Source of the DNA: Kiloniellales bacterium
GTDB lineage: Bacteria; Pseudomonadota; Alphaproteobacteria; Kiloniellales; JAKSDN01
NCBI GenBank assembly: GCA_030064845.1
Contig: JASJEC010000012.1
Span: forward strand, 1 to 64,000
Length of the DNA: 64,000 nucleotides
Reading direction: 5' to 3'
Positions 1-8,409 of this stretch are shown piece by piece. The notes under the pieces were generated by a model. That model did no database searches. It had not been told where the DNA came from and saw only the letters and a list, made by a program, of their open reading frames with translations. The position numbers and the translations under genes are program-made. Positions within the stretch are counted from its first letter, which is position 1. Every line of letters begins with the position of its first letter.

Positions 1-218
1 TCGAGGCGGTCGGTCGATGGTCGATGATCGACGTCTTCATGATCTCGATCCTGATCGCGCTGGTGAAGCTGGGCTCGATCGCGACGATCGAGCCAGGCGT
101 CGGCGCGACCTCCTTCGCCGCCGTTGTGGTCTTCACGATGGTCGCCGCCATGGCCTTCGACCCGCGCCTCATCTGGGATTCCATGGAGGAAGAACATGAG
201 CCAAGATCAGAGCCTTAG
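1..218 (+). CDS. pqiA: PqiA-family inner-membrane protein, C-terminal end only
   Basis: Only the last ~71 residues are in the window; the gene continues off the left edge in frame 3. The visible part reads GRWSMIDVFMISILIALVKL followed by a second hydrophobic stretch and an acidic tail, the usual end of paraquat-inducible protein A. PqiA proteins are polytopic inner-membrane partners of MCE (PqiB) proteins in lipid transport across the envelope. The stop codon lies 23 nt inside the next gene, pqiB, so the two are translationally linked in a pqiABC operon. Identity rests on the C-terminus plus the pqiB-pqiC context. Confidence 0.8.
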   Translation, partial: EAVGRWSMIDVFMISILIALVKLGSIATIEPGVGATSFAAVVVFTMVAAMAFDPRLIWDSMEEEHEPRSEP

Positions 219-1884
219 CGCTTCAGGCGCCGGCCCTTCGGGAAGCGGGCCGCAGGTCGAGGTCGGGACCCGGCGCGGCATCTCGATCGTCTGGCTGATT
301 CCCGTCGTCGCCGGCGTGATCGCCGTCTGGCTCGCCTACACCACGATCAGCGAGCAGGGACCGGAGATCACCATCGACTTCAAGACGGCGGTCGGCCTGG
401 AGGCCGGCAAGACCAAGATCAAGTTTCGCGACGTCGAGGTCGGCCTGGTCGATGCCGTAACCTTGAAGCAGGACCTCTCGGGCGTAACGGTGACCGCCAG
501 CCTGGAGTCCGGCTCGGAGCCGCACCTCAACGAGCAGACCCGCTTCTGGGTGGTGCGGCCGCGCCTGGGCGCGGGGGGCGTTTCCGGCTTGGATACGCTG
601 GTTTCCGGCTCCTACATCGAGATCTCTCCGGGTCAGGGCCAGAATTTGACCAAGTCCTTCGTCGGTCTGGAAACGCCGCCGGTCATCCGGCTCGACGTGC
701 CCGGCAAGGAGTTCACCCTGATCTCCGAGACCCGGGGCTCACTCGGCCCCGGCGCGCCGATCCTCTACAAGGGGGTGCGGGTCGGCCAGATCCTCGGCGA
801 CGAGTTGGCGGAGAACGGCTCGCAGGTGACCTTCCTCGCCTTCGTCCAATCGCCCTACGACCAGTGGGTGACGCCGCAGAGCCGCTTCTGGAACGAGAGC
901 GGCATTGAGATCGACGTCGGGGCGGACGGCGTCAGCGTGCGCACCGGCTCGCTCGAAACCATATTGAGCGGCGGCATCGCCTTCGAGACGCCGCCGTCCA
1001 CGCTCAACGAAGCGGCCGAGGAAGGAACGACCTTCCAGCTGCTGGCCAGTAAGGGCGACATCGTCGAGGAGAGCATCCGCGAGCGCATACCCTACGTGCT
1101 CTACTTCGACGGCTCGGTGCGCGGACTAAACCCCGGCGCGCCGGTCGAGCTCCTCGGGATCCGCATCGGATCGGTCAGGGAGGTCCGCCTCGAAGTCACG
1201 GACCAGGAGGACAATCAGTTCCGCATCCCCGTGGTGATCTCGATCGAGCCGGAACGGGCGGGCGTCAAGAGCAGCGGCGATCCTTACGGCTCCGCCGACG
1301 CCCTGATCCGGCGCGGCCTGAGAGGGCAGCTCCGCTCGGGCAGCCTGCTGACCGGGCAGCTCTATGTCGCCCTGGACTTCTTCCCCGACGCGGAGCCGGC
1401 GGAGTTGGGCATGAAGGGGCTCTATCCAGAGATTCCCACCGTTCCCCAGGATATCGAGCAGATCACCCAGTCGGCCACGGAGATCCTGCAGAATCTCGCC
1501 GCGCTGCCGCTCGACGAGCTGATCGCCGACGTGCGCCGCACGGTCCAGGGCGTCGAGGTGCTGGTCGACTCGCCGGAGATGAAGCAGTCGGTCAAGTCGC
1601 TCGACTCGGCGCTCGCCGGGGTCGACAAGCTGGTGCAGCGGGATGTCGGGCCGATGCTGGCCAACCTGCGCCAGGCCTCGGCCTCCGCCGACACGGCCCT
1701 GGAGCAGGCGAACAACCTGATCGAATCGGTCGACGGCCTGGTCGGGGCCGACGCTCAGCTGCGCTTCGACCTGATGCGGATGGTGAACGAATTCTCGGAA
1801 GCGGCGAACTCGATCCGCGTGCTCGCGGACTTTCTCGAGCAGAATCCGGATGCGCTGCTGAGAGGCAAGGGAGGGGTTCAGTAA
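196..1884 (+). CDS. pqiB: PqiB-like MCE (MlaD) domain protein
   Basis: A 562-residue protein. The ATG at 196 was chosen because GGAGGA precedes it by five bases and the protein then starts with a short cytoplasmic segment and one membrane anchor (about residues 28-48). After it come repeated MlaD/MCE modules; recurring GxxI/LxxxGxxxGxV-type motifs such as LYKGVRVGQILG and VELLGIRIGSVREV can be seen. A long helical C-terminal part rich in Leu and Ala is consistent with the needle or coiled coil of PqiB. Family role: periplasm-spanning tunnel moving lipids between inner and outer membranes. Length matches PqiB (about 550). It overlaps pqiA by 23 nt and its stop shares one base with the pqiC start. 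Confidence 0.9.
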   Translation: MSQDQSLSASGAGPSGSGPQVEVGTRRGISIVWLIPVVAGVIAVWLAYTTISEQGPEITIDFKTAVGLEAGKTKIKFRDVEVGLVDAVTLKQDLSGVTVTASLESGSEPHLNEQTRFWVVRPRLGAGGVSGLDTLVSGSYIEISPGQGQNLTKSFVGLETPPVIRLDVPGKEFTLISETRGSLGPGAPILYKGVRVGQILGDELAENGSQVTFLAFVQSPYDQWVTPQSRFWNESGIEIDVGADGVSVRTGSLETILSGGIAFETPPSTLNEAAEEGTTFQLLASKGDIVEESIRERIPYVLYFDGSVRGLNPGAPVELLGIRIGSVREVRLEVTDQEDNQFRIPVVISIEPERAGVKSSGDPYGSADALIRRGLRGQLRSGSLLTGQLYVALDFFPDAEPAELGMKGLYPEIPTVPQDIEQITQSATEILQNLAALPLDELIADVRRTVQGVEVLVDSPEMKQSVKSLDSALAGVDKLVQRDVGPMLANLRQASASADTALEQANNLIESVDGLVGADAQLRFDLMRMVNEFSEAANSIRVLADFLEQNPDALLRGKGGVQ

Positions 1885-2501
1885 TGATCGTGAGTCATCG
1901 CCGCGGGCGCCGTCAGGGACGCCTGGTCCTGTTCCTCGCACTGCTGTTCATGCCGCTGGCGGCCTGCACGGAGAGCCCGCCGACGAACCTCTACATGATC
2001 TCGGGCCTGGAGACCGAGGCGGCCAATCGGTCCTCGGCAACGTCGAGTCCTGTGATCGGCGTCGGCCCGATCACGGTCCCGTCCTATCTCGACCGGCCGC
2101 AGATCGTCAGGCGGGCCAGCGCCAACAAGCTGGTGGTCGGCGAGTTCGACCGCTGGGCGGAACCACTGAAAGAGCTGGTCTCCCGGGTCCTGGCGGAAAA
2201 CCTGGCGGTCATCCTTGAGAGCGACACGGTCTTCACCCTGCCGCGCCGCCGCCTCTCGGAGGTCGACATCCAGGTCGAACTCGAGGTCTCCCGTTTCGAC
2301 GCGGCGCCCGACGGCGTGGTCCATCTCACCGGTCGCTGGGCGATCTATTCCGCGGGCGGCAAGAACCTGACGGCGGCGAAGAAGTCGGTGATCCGCGAGC
2401 AGGCCGGAAGCGACGACTACGAGGAAGTGACCATCGCCATGAGCCGGGCGCTGGAGCGCCTGAGCCAGGAGATCGCAGTCGAGTTGCGGCCCCTGCTCTG
2501 A
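1884..2501 (+). CDS. pqiC: PqiC/YmbA-type outer-membrane lipoprotein
   Basis: A 205-residue protein whose ATG overlaps the pqiB stop (TAATG). It has a basic N-terminus, a hydrophobic segment and a lipobox LAAC, so it should be lipidated at that cysteine (about residue 28). The mature part begins with SPPTNLYMISGL and contains IGVGPITVPSYLDRPQIV, the hallmark of the ABC-type transport auxiliary lipoprotein family (DUF330, PqiC). Known family role: outer-membrane lipoprotein that docks with PqiB. Third gene of the pqiABC operon. Confidence 0.88.
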   Translation: MIVSHRRGRRQGRLVLFLALLFMPLAACTESPPTNLYMISGLETEAANRSSATSSPVIGVGPITVPSYLDRPQIVRRASANKLVVGEFDRWAEPLKELVSRVLAENLAVILESDTVFTLPRRRLSEVDIQVELEVSRFDAAPDGVVHLTGRWAIYSAGGKNLTAAKKSVIREQAGSDDYEEVTIAMSRALERLSQEIAVELRPLL

Positions 2502-2507
2502 GCCGAG

Positions 2508-2879
2508 TCAGCGCTCGGCCTGCTTCCAGGCGGCGTAGCCGCCGGCCAAGGAAGCCGCCTCGCGGTAGCCCATTTCCAGCAAGGTCTTCGCGGCCAGCGC
2601 GGAACGGCCGCCCGTGCCGCAGTAGCAGATGATCCGTCCTTCCGGGTCGAGGGCCGGATTGTAGGCCGGACTTTCCGGGTCCGCCTGGAACTCCAGCATG
2701 CCGCGCGGCACGTGGATCGAGCCCGGGATGACCCCGTCCTGCTCGCGCTCCCGCTCGTCGCGTACGTCGACCAGAACGGTCTCCGCGTCTTCCATGTGAT
2801 AGGGCAGGTCCTGGATCGAGACCGTCTCGATCACCGCGTTGGCCTCGGCCAGGAGGTCCTTGAATCCGCGTTTCAGCAT
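2508..2879 (-). CDS. Rhodanese-like domain sulfurtransferase
   Basis: A 123-residue single-domain rhodanese. The N-terminal part gives VLVDVRDERE, then GVIPGSIHVPRGML, and the active-site loop is CYCGTGGRS, with the second Cys as the expected persulfide-carrying residue and a six-residue CGTGGR loop typical of sulfurtransferases. The C-terminus GYREAASLAGGYAAWK is the usual last rhodanese helix. The ATG at 2879 is preceded by GGGGAC; an in-frame TTG lies 21 nt further up. No signal peptide is seen, so it is cytoplasmic. It lies convergent to pqiC with only six bases between the stop codons, and far from the sox genes at 47-61 kb, so a link to thiosulfate metabolism is only possible. Confidence 0.85.
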   Translation of the reverse strand: MLKRGFKDLLAEANAVIETVSIQDLPYHMEDAETVLVDVRDEREREQDGVIPGSIHVPRGMLEFQADPESPAYNPALDPEGRIICYCGTGGRSALAAKTLLEMGYREAASLAGGYAAWKQAER

Positions 2880-2980
2880 GGCTGTCCCCGGTCTGTTCAA
2901 CCGTCAGCATAGGCGCGCCTGGACCCGGCGAACTTGATCTCTGTCAATCGCCTCGGACCGGGGCCGGGCGCGCACACGCG

Positions 2981-3682
2981 TCAGTCTGCCACGCAGAGGC
3001 CTTCGGCGCACGAGAGTTCGAGAGGTGGGCAGTTCATCTCGCAGCGTTCGGCCACGCGAACCATCGCGCAGAGGCGCTTTATGGCGGCCTCGTAGGCCTC
3101 GGCCGCTGACTTGGCCACAGGAGAGCCGCAGCTGCACCCGCCGCAATGGGTCTGGACCGAAGTGCAGTCCTGGGCGCGCTGGCAGAGGCGGTCCGCTGTC
3201 GAGATCTTGACGTGGTCGCCGATGCCGATGACGCGCTCGAGCGTCGCGATGCCGCCCATATCGGCGGCCGACCTTAGTTCCAGGGAGTGCCCGCAAAGCG
3301 GAGCCCAGAAGAGCCGGCCGATCGCCTGCGGGCTTACCACCAGGTAGCTCTCGCCCTCGGCGAAACCGTCGCCCCAGTGGGTGTTGAAGAGCACATCCAA
3401 AGCTTGCCCCCGCGCGACGCCCTTCCAGGCGCGGGTCACCGTGAAACGATAGACCTTCAAGTCGCTGCGCCGGCCGCCCAGCTGGCGCAAGCCTTGGCCG
3501 CCGACCCTTGTCGTTTCACCGCGCGTCAAGGGGCGTTTGGAACCCGCTTTCCCTTCGAAAATCACGACTGCGCTGTCGAGGGCCGCCTCGTCGAGGCTCG
3601 GATGGGCGCAGCTCAGACTGAGAGCTGGGCCGGAGACGATACAGACGAAGGCGGCGAGAGCGGCGGTCCGAATCCAGGTCAC
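2981..3682 (-). CDS. Secreted Cys-rich protein with an NTR/TIMP-like N-terminal domain
   Basis: 233 residues starting at a GTG. A signal peptide is visible (TAALAAFVCIVSGPALSLS) with the mature protein starting close to Cys25. The segment around residues 75-125 (LKVYRFTVTRAWKGV, then GDGFAEGESYLVV) resembles the netrin/TIMP-like domains found in secreted bacterial proteins. The second half is rich in cysteine (CQRAQDC, HCGGCSCGS, CEMNCPP, CAEGLC), pointing to several disulfides and thus a periplasmic or extracellular location. No catalytic motif is recognised. It is divergent from the next gene across a 119-nt gap. Function unknown; the NTR assignment is by eye. Confidence 0.65.
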   Translation of the reverse strand: MTWIRTAALAAFVCIVSGPALSLSCAHPSLDEAALDSAVVIFEGKAGSKRPLTRGETTRVGGQGLRQLGGRRSDLKVYRFTVTRAWKGVARGQALDVLFNTHWGDGFAEGESYLVVSPQAIGRLFWAPLCGHSLELRSAADMGGIATLERVIGIGDHVKISTADRLCQRAQDCTSVQTHCGGCSCGSPVAKSAAEAYEAAIKRLCAMVRVAERCEMNCPPLELSCAEGLCVAD

Positions 3683-3801
3683 GCGGGCTTATCCCCAAAG
3701 GGGGGCGGAGGGGCTCCGAGCCGAGCCTGAAGGACCGGCCTTCTCGAAGTCTTAACGCCACGCGCCTAGGCTGAAGAGGTTACACCGGTCGGACAGAGGC
3801 G

Positions 3802-4275
3802 ATGAATTACGTCATTGCAATCGGCGCCCTGGCGGTTGGGATCCTGGCCTTCGTGTTGATGGCGGATGTCTCGGGGCGGAGCGGCGGGATCGACTTTCAG
3901 ACCGCGTCCTTGGAGGCCCGGCAGGCCTGGATGGATGACAGGGCGAAGAGCCTGAAGACGGCCGCGCGGTTCTTTTTGCCGAGCGGCCGTGGCCCCATGG
4001 CGCTGAACTTCTCTCTCAAGGAGATCATCACGCGCCCGGAATCCAGTCGCATCGAAATGATCATCGATGTGAAGGTCCCCTACGGCGCCGAGGTCGGCGT
4101 CGTCCCCAGGCACCAGTTCCTCGAGTCCTTCTGCAAGAACTACGTCAGACTGGACTTCTACAAGCAGCGGATCCAGCTGGTGGTTTCTTTCCGCGACAAG
4201 AAGGACCGCTCACCGATCACCAGGATCACGGTCAACCCCCACGACTGCCAGTGGCACGCGCCGGAGAATTCCTAG
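3802..4275 (+). CDS. Hypothetical protein with an N-terminal membrane anchor
   Basis: 157 residues. Residues 3-22 are hydrophobic (YVIAIGALAVGILAFVLMAD), giving a signal anchor. The rest is a soluble domain with LNFSLKEIITRP, IDVKVPYGAEVG and a C-terminal ITVNPHDCQW. Two cysteines (FCKNY and HDCQW) could form a disulfide if the domain is periplasmic. I do not recognise the family. It is transcribed away from the Cys-rich secreted gene, so the pair may share a control region. The ATG is preceded by GACAGAGGCG, a weak Shine-Dalgarno match. Confidence 0.6.
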   Translation: MNYVIAIGALAVGILAFVLMADVSGRSGGIDFQTASLEARQAWMDDRAKSLKTAARFFLPSGRGPMALNFSLKEIITRPESSRIEMIIDVKVPYGAEVGVVPRHQFLESFCKNYVRLDFYKQRIQLVVSFRDKKDRSPITRITVNPHDCQWHAPENS

Positions 4276-4352
4276 AGCGGGCTCGCTGAACGAGCGCCGG
4301 CGGCCGCCGCGCCATCTTGCCGAAAATGGACGGGTCAAATACCGTCGGAACC

Positions 4353-4697
4353 ATGCAGGACGAAGCCGCCCAGCTCGGGAAACTCCTGGAACGCGTGCGC
4401 ACGGCGACCGGCGCCGACAGGTCCCTGGATTCCGCTCTGGTCGACCGCTTCGGCGCCGAGCCCGGCGCCGAGGAGAACCCGCCCCGCTACACCGCGTCGA
4501 CCGACCTCTGCATCGCGCTGGTGCACCGGGTCATGCCCGGCTGGCACTGGCACGTCGGCTACGGGCCGAAAGGCATCCTCCCCTACGCGACTGTATCGAC
4601 CGGGGACCGCCTTTACGAGGCGATCGCCGGCACCGTCCCGTTGGCGCTGCTGTCGGCGCTGATCCAGGCGCGCGCCGCGGACGTCGGGCGAGGGTAG
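4353..4697 (+). CDS. Small protein resembling the phage ABA-sandwich domain family
   Basis: 114 residues from the ATG at 4353, which has GGAA four bases upstream; an alternative in-frame ATG at 4326 has no ribosome site. The protein opens with QLGKLLERVRTATGADRSLD and continues with RYTASTDLCIALVHRVMPGW and an aromatic YATVSTGD segment. That order (short helix, GxDRxLD, then YTASxD, then GWxW) is what I associate with small alphaproteobacterial proteins carrying the so-called phage ABA sandwich domain. Their function is not known. No other phage gene is nearby, so it is probably a resident gene, not prophage. The stop lies 11 nt before the convergent mscS-type gene ends. Confidence 0.55.
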   Translation: MQDEAAQLGKLLERVRTATGADRSLDSALVDRFGAEPGAEENPPRYTASTDLCIALVHRVMPGWHWHVGYGPKGILPYATVSTGDRLYEAIAGTVPLALLSALIQARAADVGRG

Positions 4698-4708
4698 GAC
4701 GCCGTGGA

Positions 4709-7261
4709 TCAAGGGTGCGGTCCTTGGTCGTGAGGCCCGCGTTCAGCAGGGGCCTCGTCTTCCCCTGGGTTTTCGGCTGAAAGCGGTTCTGGGGCCTGCT
4801 TGATCTGCGATGCGGCCTCGGCGGAGCCGCGTGGCGGATAGTCGAGCGTCCCCTCGAGCTCGTCCATGCGCTGGCGGCGCAGCCGGGGGAACGGCAGATC
4901 GCCCTCTTGGCGCCAGTCCTCGACCTCCCGCACGGACCGATCCGTCAGGTCCTGATCGAGACCGTCGTCGCGCCCCAGGTAGAGAGTCTGCGACGGGAAG
5001 GCGAAGCTCGTCCCGGAGGCTTCGACGATCGTCTTGATGCGGAAGAACACGTCCTCCCGGATGGCATGGAAATCGTTCCAGTCCCGTGTCAGGGCGTAGA
5101 TGCGGACCCCGAGGTCCAGGGAAGAGGCCCCGTAGCCGGCAAAGCGGACGCGGACGGTCTCGCGGTCGATCCTGGGGTGGGCGTGCAGCATCTCCCGGAT
5201 CTTCACGAGCACGTTGCGTAGCTGATCGTCCGCGGTCTCATAGCGTAGCCCGATGGTCGCGGTGATCAGCATGCGGTCGCACTGCGCCCAGTTGATCAGT
5301 TCCATGTCGGCGAACTTGGCGTTCGGGACGGAGATCAGGGTCCGGTCGAGCGCGCGGATCTGGGTCGAGCGCACGCCGATGCTCTCGACCGTGCCGTTCA
5401 TGCCGCCGAAGCTGCAGTAGTCGCCAACCCGAATGGGCTTGTCCGCGAAGAGGATGATCCCGCCGATCAGGTTCTCGAGCGTCGGTCGGATCGCCAGGGC
5501 GACGGCCAGGCCGCCGACGCCGAGCCCGGCGATCAGCGGCACCGCGTCCACGCCCAGGTCGCGAAGCCCGGTCACGATGATTATCAGGGCCGCGACAATG
5601 GCAACGAGACCGCTGACGATGCGCACGAGGCTGCCGTCGAGGCCGCTGTCCGAGATTCTCGGCGAAGCGGTAATGCTGTCCGCGACCGCGATCGAGGCCC
5701 GCCAGATCGCCCAGGCGAAGAGAAAGAGCGCGACCGCGCCGCCGATGAACCGGACCGAGCCCAGAACATCGCCCGTGAGGTTCAGGTCGTTGTCGACAAT
5801 CCTTGCCGCGGCCCGGACGCCGTATCCGACGAGAACCGGAGAAAGCACCTGCGTCCAGCTGCCGAGCGGACCGTCGATTTTCCGGCTCGTCAAGGACACG
5901 AGGCGAAAAACCAGGTAGCCGCCGAGCAGCACCACGAGACAAACCAGTCCGAGCCCGATCCATTGCCAACGAGTCTGACCCGCCTGCACGACCAGCAAGC
6001 TCTCGGGGAGCTTCTGCGTGAGTCGCCCGAGGAAGTGGGCACTGGGCACCAGGGTGCCGGGCGTCGAAATGTAGCCCTCGTAGAATCCCGGAGAGATCTC
6101 CGGCGAGGTGTACTCCGCGATAATGCGGGGATTCAGCTCCGAGCGATAGGGCAGCTCGGCGACCTGGCGGTAGCTCGCGGCGATCCTTGCCACGGAGCCG
6201 GGGTCGAACAGGAAGGTGCCGGAACGCTCTTCGTCGGAGACCTCCGAGATCCAGAGACGGGTCCCGGGCAGGCGCCATCGCAAGGGCCTGGTCTCGGCGG
6301 CCTCGACGGCCTCCAGATCCGGCACGGTTTCGATCGGCGGCAGGCGCAAGCGGTCGAGAATCTCCTTCAGCATCATGGCGGCTTCGATGGCCTCGTCCTG
6401 GCGCTGCACGGCCGGCACCTTGCTTACGTCGAGCGCGCTGGCCGCGCGCCGCAGCAGGCTGCCCGCCCGGACCTCCGCCTCGCGCGCCTCTTCGACCGTG
6501 ATCTCGGGAGGCGTGGCGGTAAGAGCCGCCTCGGTTTCCGCGGCGATCCGGTAGGCCGCGTTCATGCTGGCGAGAAAGCCTTCGAGCGTGGCGCGTGGAC
6601 TGGAGGTAGTGAGGCCTCCGAGCAGGATCTTGACCTCGCGGGCGGCGGCGCCTTCCGGCGGCGGGTTGTTCAGCCAGTCTTCGTAGTAGCCGCTTTTGCC
6701 GGGCTTGTAGGGCAGATCCTTGATCCGGCGATACGCCAGGTCGATGTCCCCGATCGAGGCCGCAGATATCAGGAAATCGCCGGCGTTGGGGCCTTCGCTC
6801 TTGCGTACGATCCGGATGAAGGTGCCCGGTATGGTCCAGCTGTCGATGCTCCCCTCCGCCACCTCGTCGGCGCCCGGGATCTGCCCGAAGGGAGGCAGCT
6901 CGATCCGGTCGAGCACCTCCTTCAGCATGGCGATGCGGGCGAGCTTCTCGTTGATCGAGCGGCCGTAGATCGTCGACGCGAAATCGATCGTCTGTTCGGC
7001 GCCCAGAAAGTAGAGGTGGCGGTCTTCCAGGGGCCCGCCCAGGGCCCGCGCCCTGTTCAACGCGTCGCTGAAGAAGTGGAAACTCCTCAGCGTGTCGCGC
7101 GGGCTGGAGACGTCGGCCGGCCTGAGCGCGCTTGTGTATCCGGGGGCCACGAGGTCTTGCGCGGCGCCGGGGACCGCGAGCGCGATCGTGGCGAACAGCA
7201 GGGCCAGCAAGGCCGCCGATGCCCGACGTCCTCGACCGCATCTCCGGAAGCTTCGCATCAT
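4709..7261 (-). CDS. Large MscS-family mechanosensitive channel with periplasmic N-terminal domain
   Basis: 850 residues, much longer than minimal MscS (about 290). A cleavable signal peptide (ALLALLFATIALAVPGAAQ) leads into some 390 residues of periplasmic sequence with two related halves (each with STPRDTL/SPRATLEGF, LKEILDRxxLPP and FLFDPGSVARIAASYRQV-type motifs). Membrane helices follow from about residue 432 to 600, ending in the Gly/Ala-rich pore helix and the MscS signature LENLIGGIILFADKPIRVGD. The cytoplasmic beta domain (GTVESIGVRSTQIRALDRTL, PNAKF) and alpha-beta domain are intact. An acidic, Pro-rich tail ends the protein. Expected role: pressure-relief channel in osmotic downshock. 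AAGAGGGGAAG precedes the ATG. Confidence 0.85.
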   Translation of the reverse strand: MMRSFRRCGRGRRASAALLALLFATIALAVPGAAQDLVAPGYTSALRPADVSSPRDTLRSFHFFSDALNRARALGGPLEDRHLYFLGAEQTIDFASTIYGRSINEKLARIAMLKEVLDRIELPPFGQIPGADEVAEGSIDSWTIPGTFIRIVRKSEGPNAGDFLISAASIGDIDLAYRRIKDLPYKPGKSGYYEDWLNNPPPEGAAAREVKILLGGLTTSSPRATLEGFLASMNAAYRIAAETEAALTATPPEITVEEAREAEVRAGSLLRRAASALDVSKVPAVQRQDEAIEAAMMLKEILDRLRLPPIETVPDLEAVEAAETRPLRWRLPGTRLWISEVSDEERSGTFLFDPGSVARIAASYRQVAELPYRSELNPRIIAEYTSPEISPGFYEGYISTPGTLVPSAHFLGRLTQKLPESLLVVQAGQTRWQWIGLGLVCLVVLLGGYLVFRLVSLTSRKIDGPLGSWTQVLSPVLVGYGVRAAARIVDNDLNLTGDVLGSVRFIGGAVALFLFAWAIWRASIAVADSITASPRISDSGLDGSLVRIVSGLVAIVAALIIIVTGLRDLGVDAVPLIAGLGVGGLAVALAIRPTLENLIGGIILFADKPIRVGDYCSFGGMNGTVESIGVRSTQIRALDRTLISVPNAKFADMELINWAQCDRMLITATIGLRYETADDQLRNVLVKIREMLHAHPRIDRETVRVRFAGYGASSLDLGVRIYALTRDWNDFHAIREDVFFRIKTIVEASGTSFAFPSQTLYLGRDDGLDQDLTDRSVREVEDWRQEGDLPFPRLRRQRMDELEGTLDYPPRGSAEAASQIKQAPEPLSAENPGEDEAPAERGPHDQGPHP

Positions 7262-7657
7262 GGTCTTCCCCTCTTGGCTATCGCCACTCTCGCAAGACAG
7301 GGGATGCCTGGCCAGACCGCAGGGCCTGCGCCCGCCGCTTTCGACGGGGTTCCGCTGCGACAGTCAGCGCCCAGAAAACTCTCTTCCAAAATCATCCCCC
7401 TTCCCAACCGAAACTGCGCGGCCCCACCAGCCTTCACCCCGGCTGACCTGCGGCCATGACTCAAATCATGAGATTACGGGCTTCATCAAGGAAGCCGACA
7501 GAATGGGACATGGAAGACTGACGGTCGCAGAGCAGGCCGGTCGCCCGGCACGAGCGCCTATTGGGAAGTGTGGCGCTTGTTCTGGTAGGCCTGTAATCGC
7601 CCCCGACCCTGCCGGACCGGGCGGAAGATACGCCGAATATCAGAGTGCAGGTTTGAA
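7262..7657. other. Intergenic stretch with no recognised gene
   Basis: This 396-nt gap lies upstream of the mscS-type gene and downstream of tRNA-Ala, both on the minus strand. Reading frames across it have no ribosome sites or recognisable protein motifs. A short inverted repeat, CATGA-N6-TCATG (7455-7470), is the only symmetric element noticed; it has no T-tract and no known meaning. The region probably carries the promoter of the channel gene. Confidence 0.5.
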
Positions 7658-7733
<76 letters not shown>

Positions 7734-7860
7734 GAACCACGACCCGGGCGCGTTGGGAGGGGCCCGGGAAATCGCCTGGAAATTAGGGAGGGCACCGGGT
7801 CAAGGCAAGGGAAAATTGCCGGGATCCGCTCCGCTGCACCGGCTTACGCCGGAGCGCCCC

Positions 7861-8223
7861 TTAGGACTCTTCCTTCTCGTCGTCCCCGATGACCACGTCG
7901 GACATGTCGTCCTCGCCGAGTTCCGAGGCGTCCTCGATGACCTCCTCCTCGTCCTCGCCCTCCGACAAATCCTCGATGTCGTCGGTCTTCTCGACCTCGG
8001 GTGCCTCTTCCTCCGTGGCGGCCGGTTTGCTCGCCGCTGCAACGGCCTTCGCCGGCGCCGGCGTTTCGGCCGGCTTGGCCGGGCGGCGCCGCGACTTCAG
8101 AAGCGCATCGGGGTTGAACACCGTGCCGCACTTCGGGCAGGTGATCGGACTGCGCGTCAGGTCGTAGTACTTGGCGCCGCAATTCTGGCACGTTCGCTTG
8201 GTGCCCCAATCGGGTTTGGACAA
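7861..8223 (-). CDS. TIGR02300-family zinc-ribbon protein with acidic tail
   Basis: 120 residues if translation begins at the TTG at 8223, chosen because GAGGCGGG lies just upstream and because the family starts with an M-x-K-P-E/D-W-G-T-K-R sequence; an ATG 51 nt further up would add an atypical N-terminus. Cys12, Cys15, Cys29 and Cys32 make a four-cysteine zinc ribbon around KYYDL, close to the FYDLN motif for which the family is named. The remainder is Ala/Pro-rich then very acidic (GEDEEEVIEDASELGEDD). Biochemical role is unknown; it is widespread in alphaproteobacteria and commonly beside aroA, as here, where it is divergent from aroA. Confidence 0.85.
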   Translation of the reverse strand: MSKPDWGTKRTCQNCGAKYYDLTRSPITCPKCGTVFNPDALLKSRRRPAKPAETPAPAKAVAAASKPAATEEEAPEVEKTDDIEDLSEGEDEEEVIEDASELGEDDMSDVVIGDDEKEES

Positions 8224-8409
8224 CGCCCGCCTCGTTGTTTGGTGTCTCTTCGGATAGGCCGAGCCAATTGCCATGATCGTTGTCGGCTGTCAAAAGATTA
8301 TTGGCCGCAGTCCAGCGCCCTTTTCGCTCCCCGCGCCATTTGCTAGAGACGGGCGCCGGCGCGGCGCCGCGCGGCGGCATGTTCGTCGCATCGGAGACTT
8401 TCTCAGGCC

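Noticed and set aside
4353-4697. Prophage remnant suggested by the phage ABA-sandwich-like protein
   Set aside because: No integrase, capsid, tail or attachment-site repeats nearby; the flanks are ordinary chromosomal genes.
5238-7241. 667-codon open frame overlapping the mscS-type gene on the same strand in another frame
   Set aside because: Arg/Pro-rich out-of-frame reading of the channel gene; the channel frame has a signal peptide and MscS signature.
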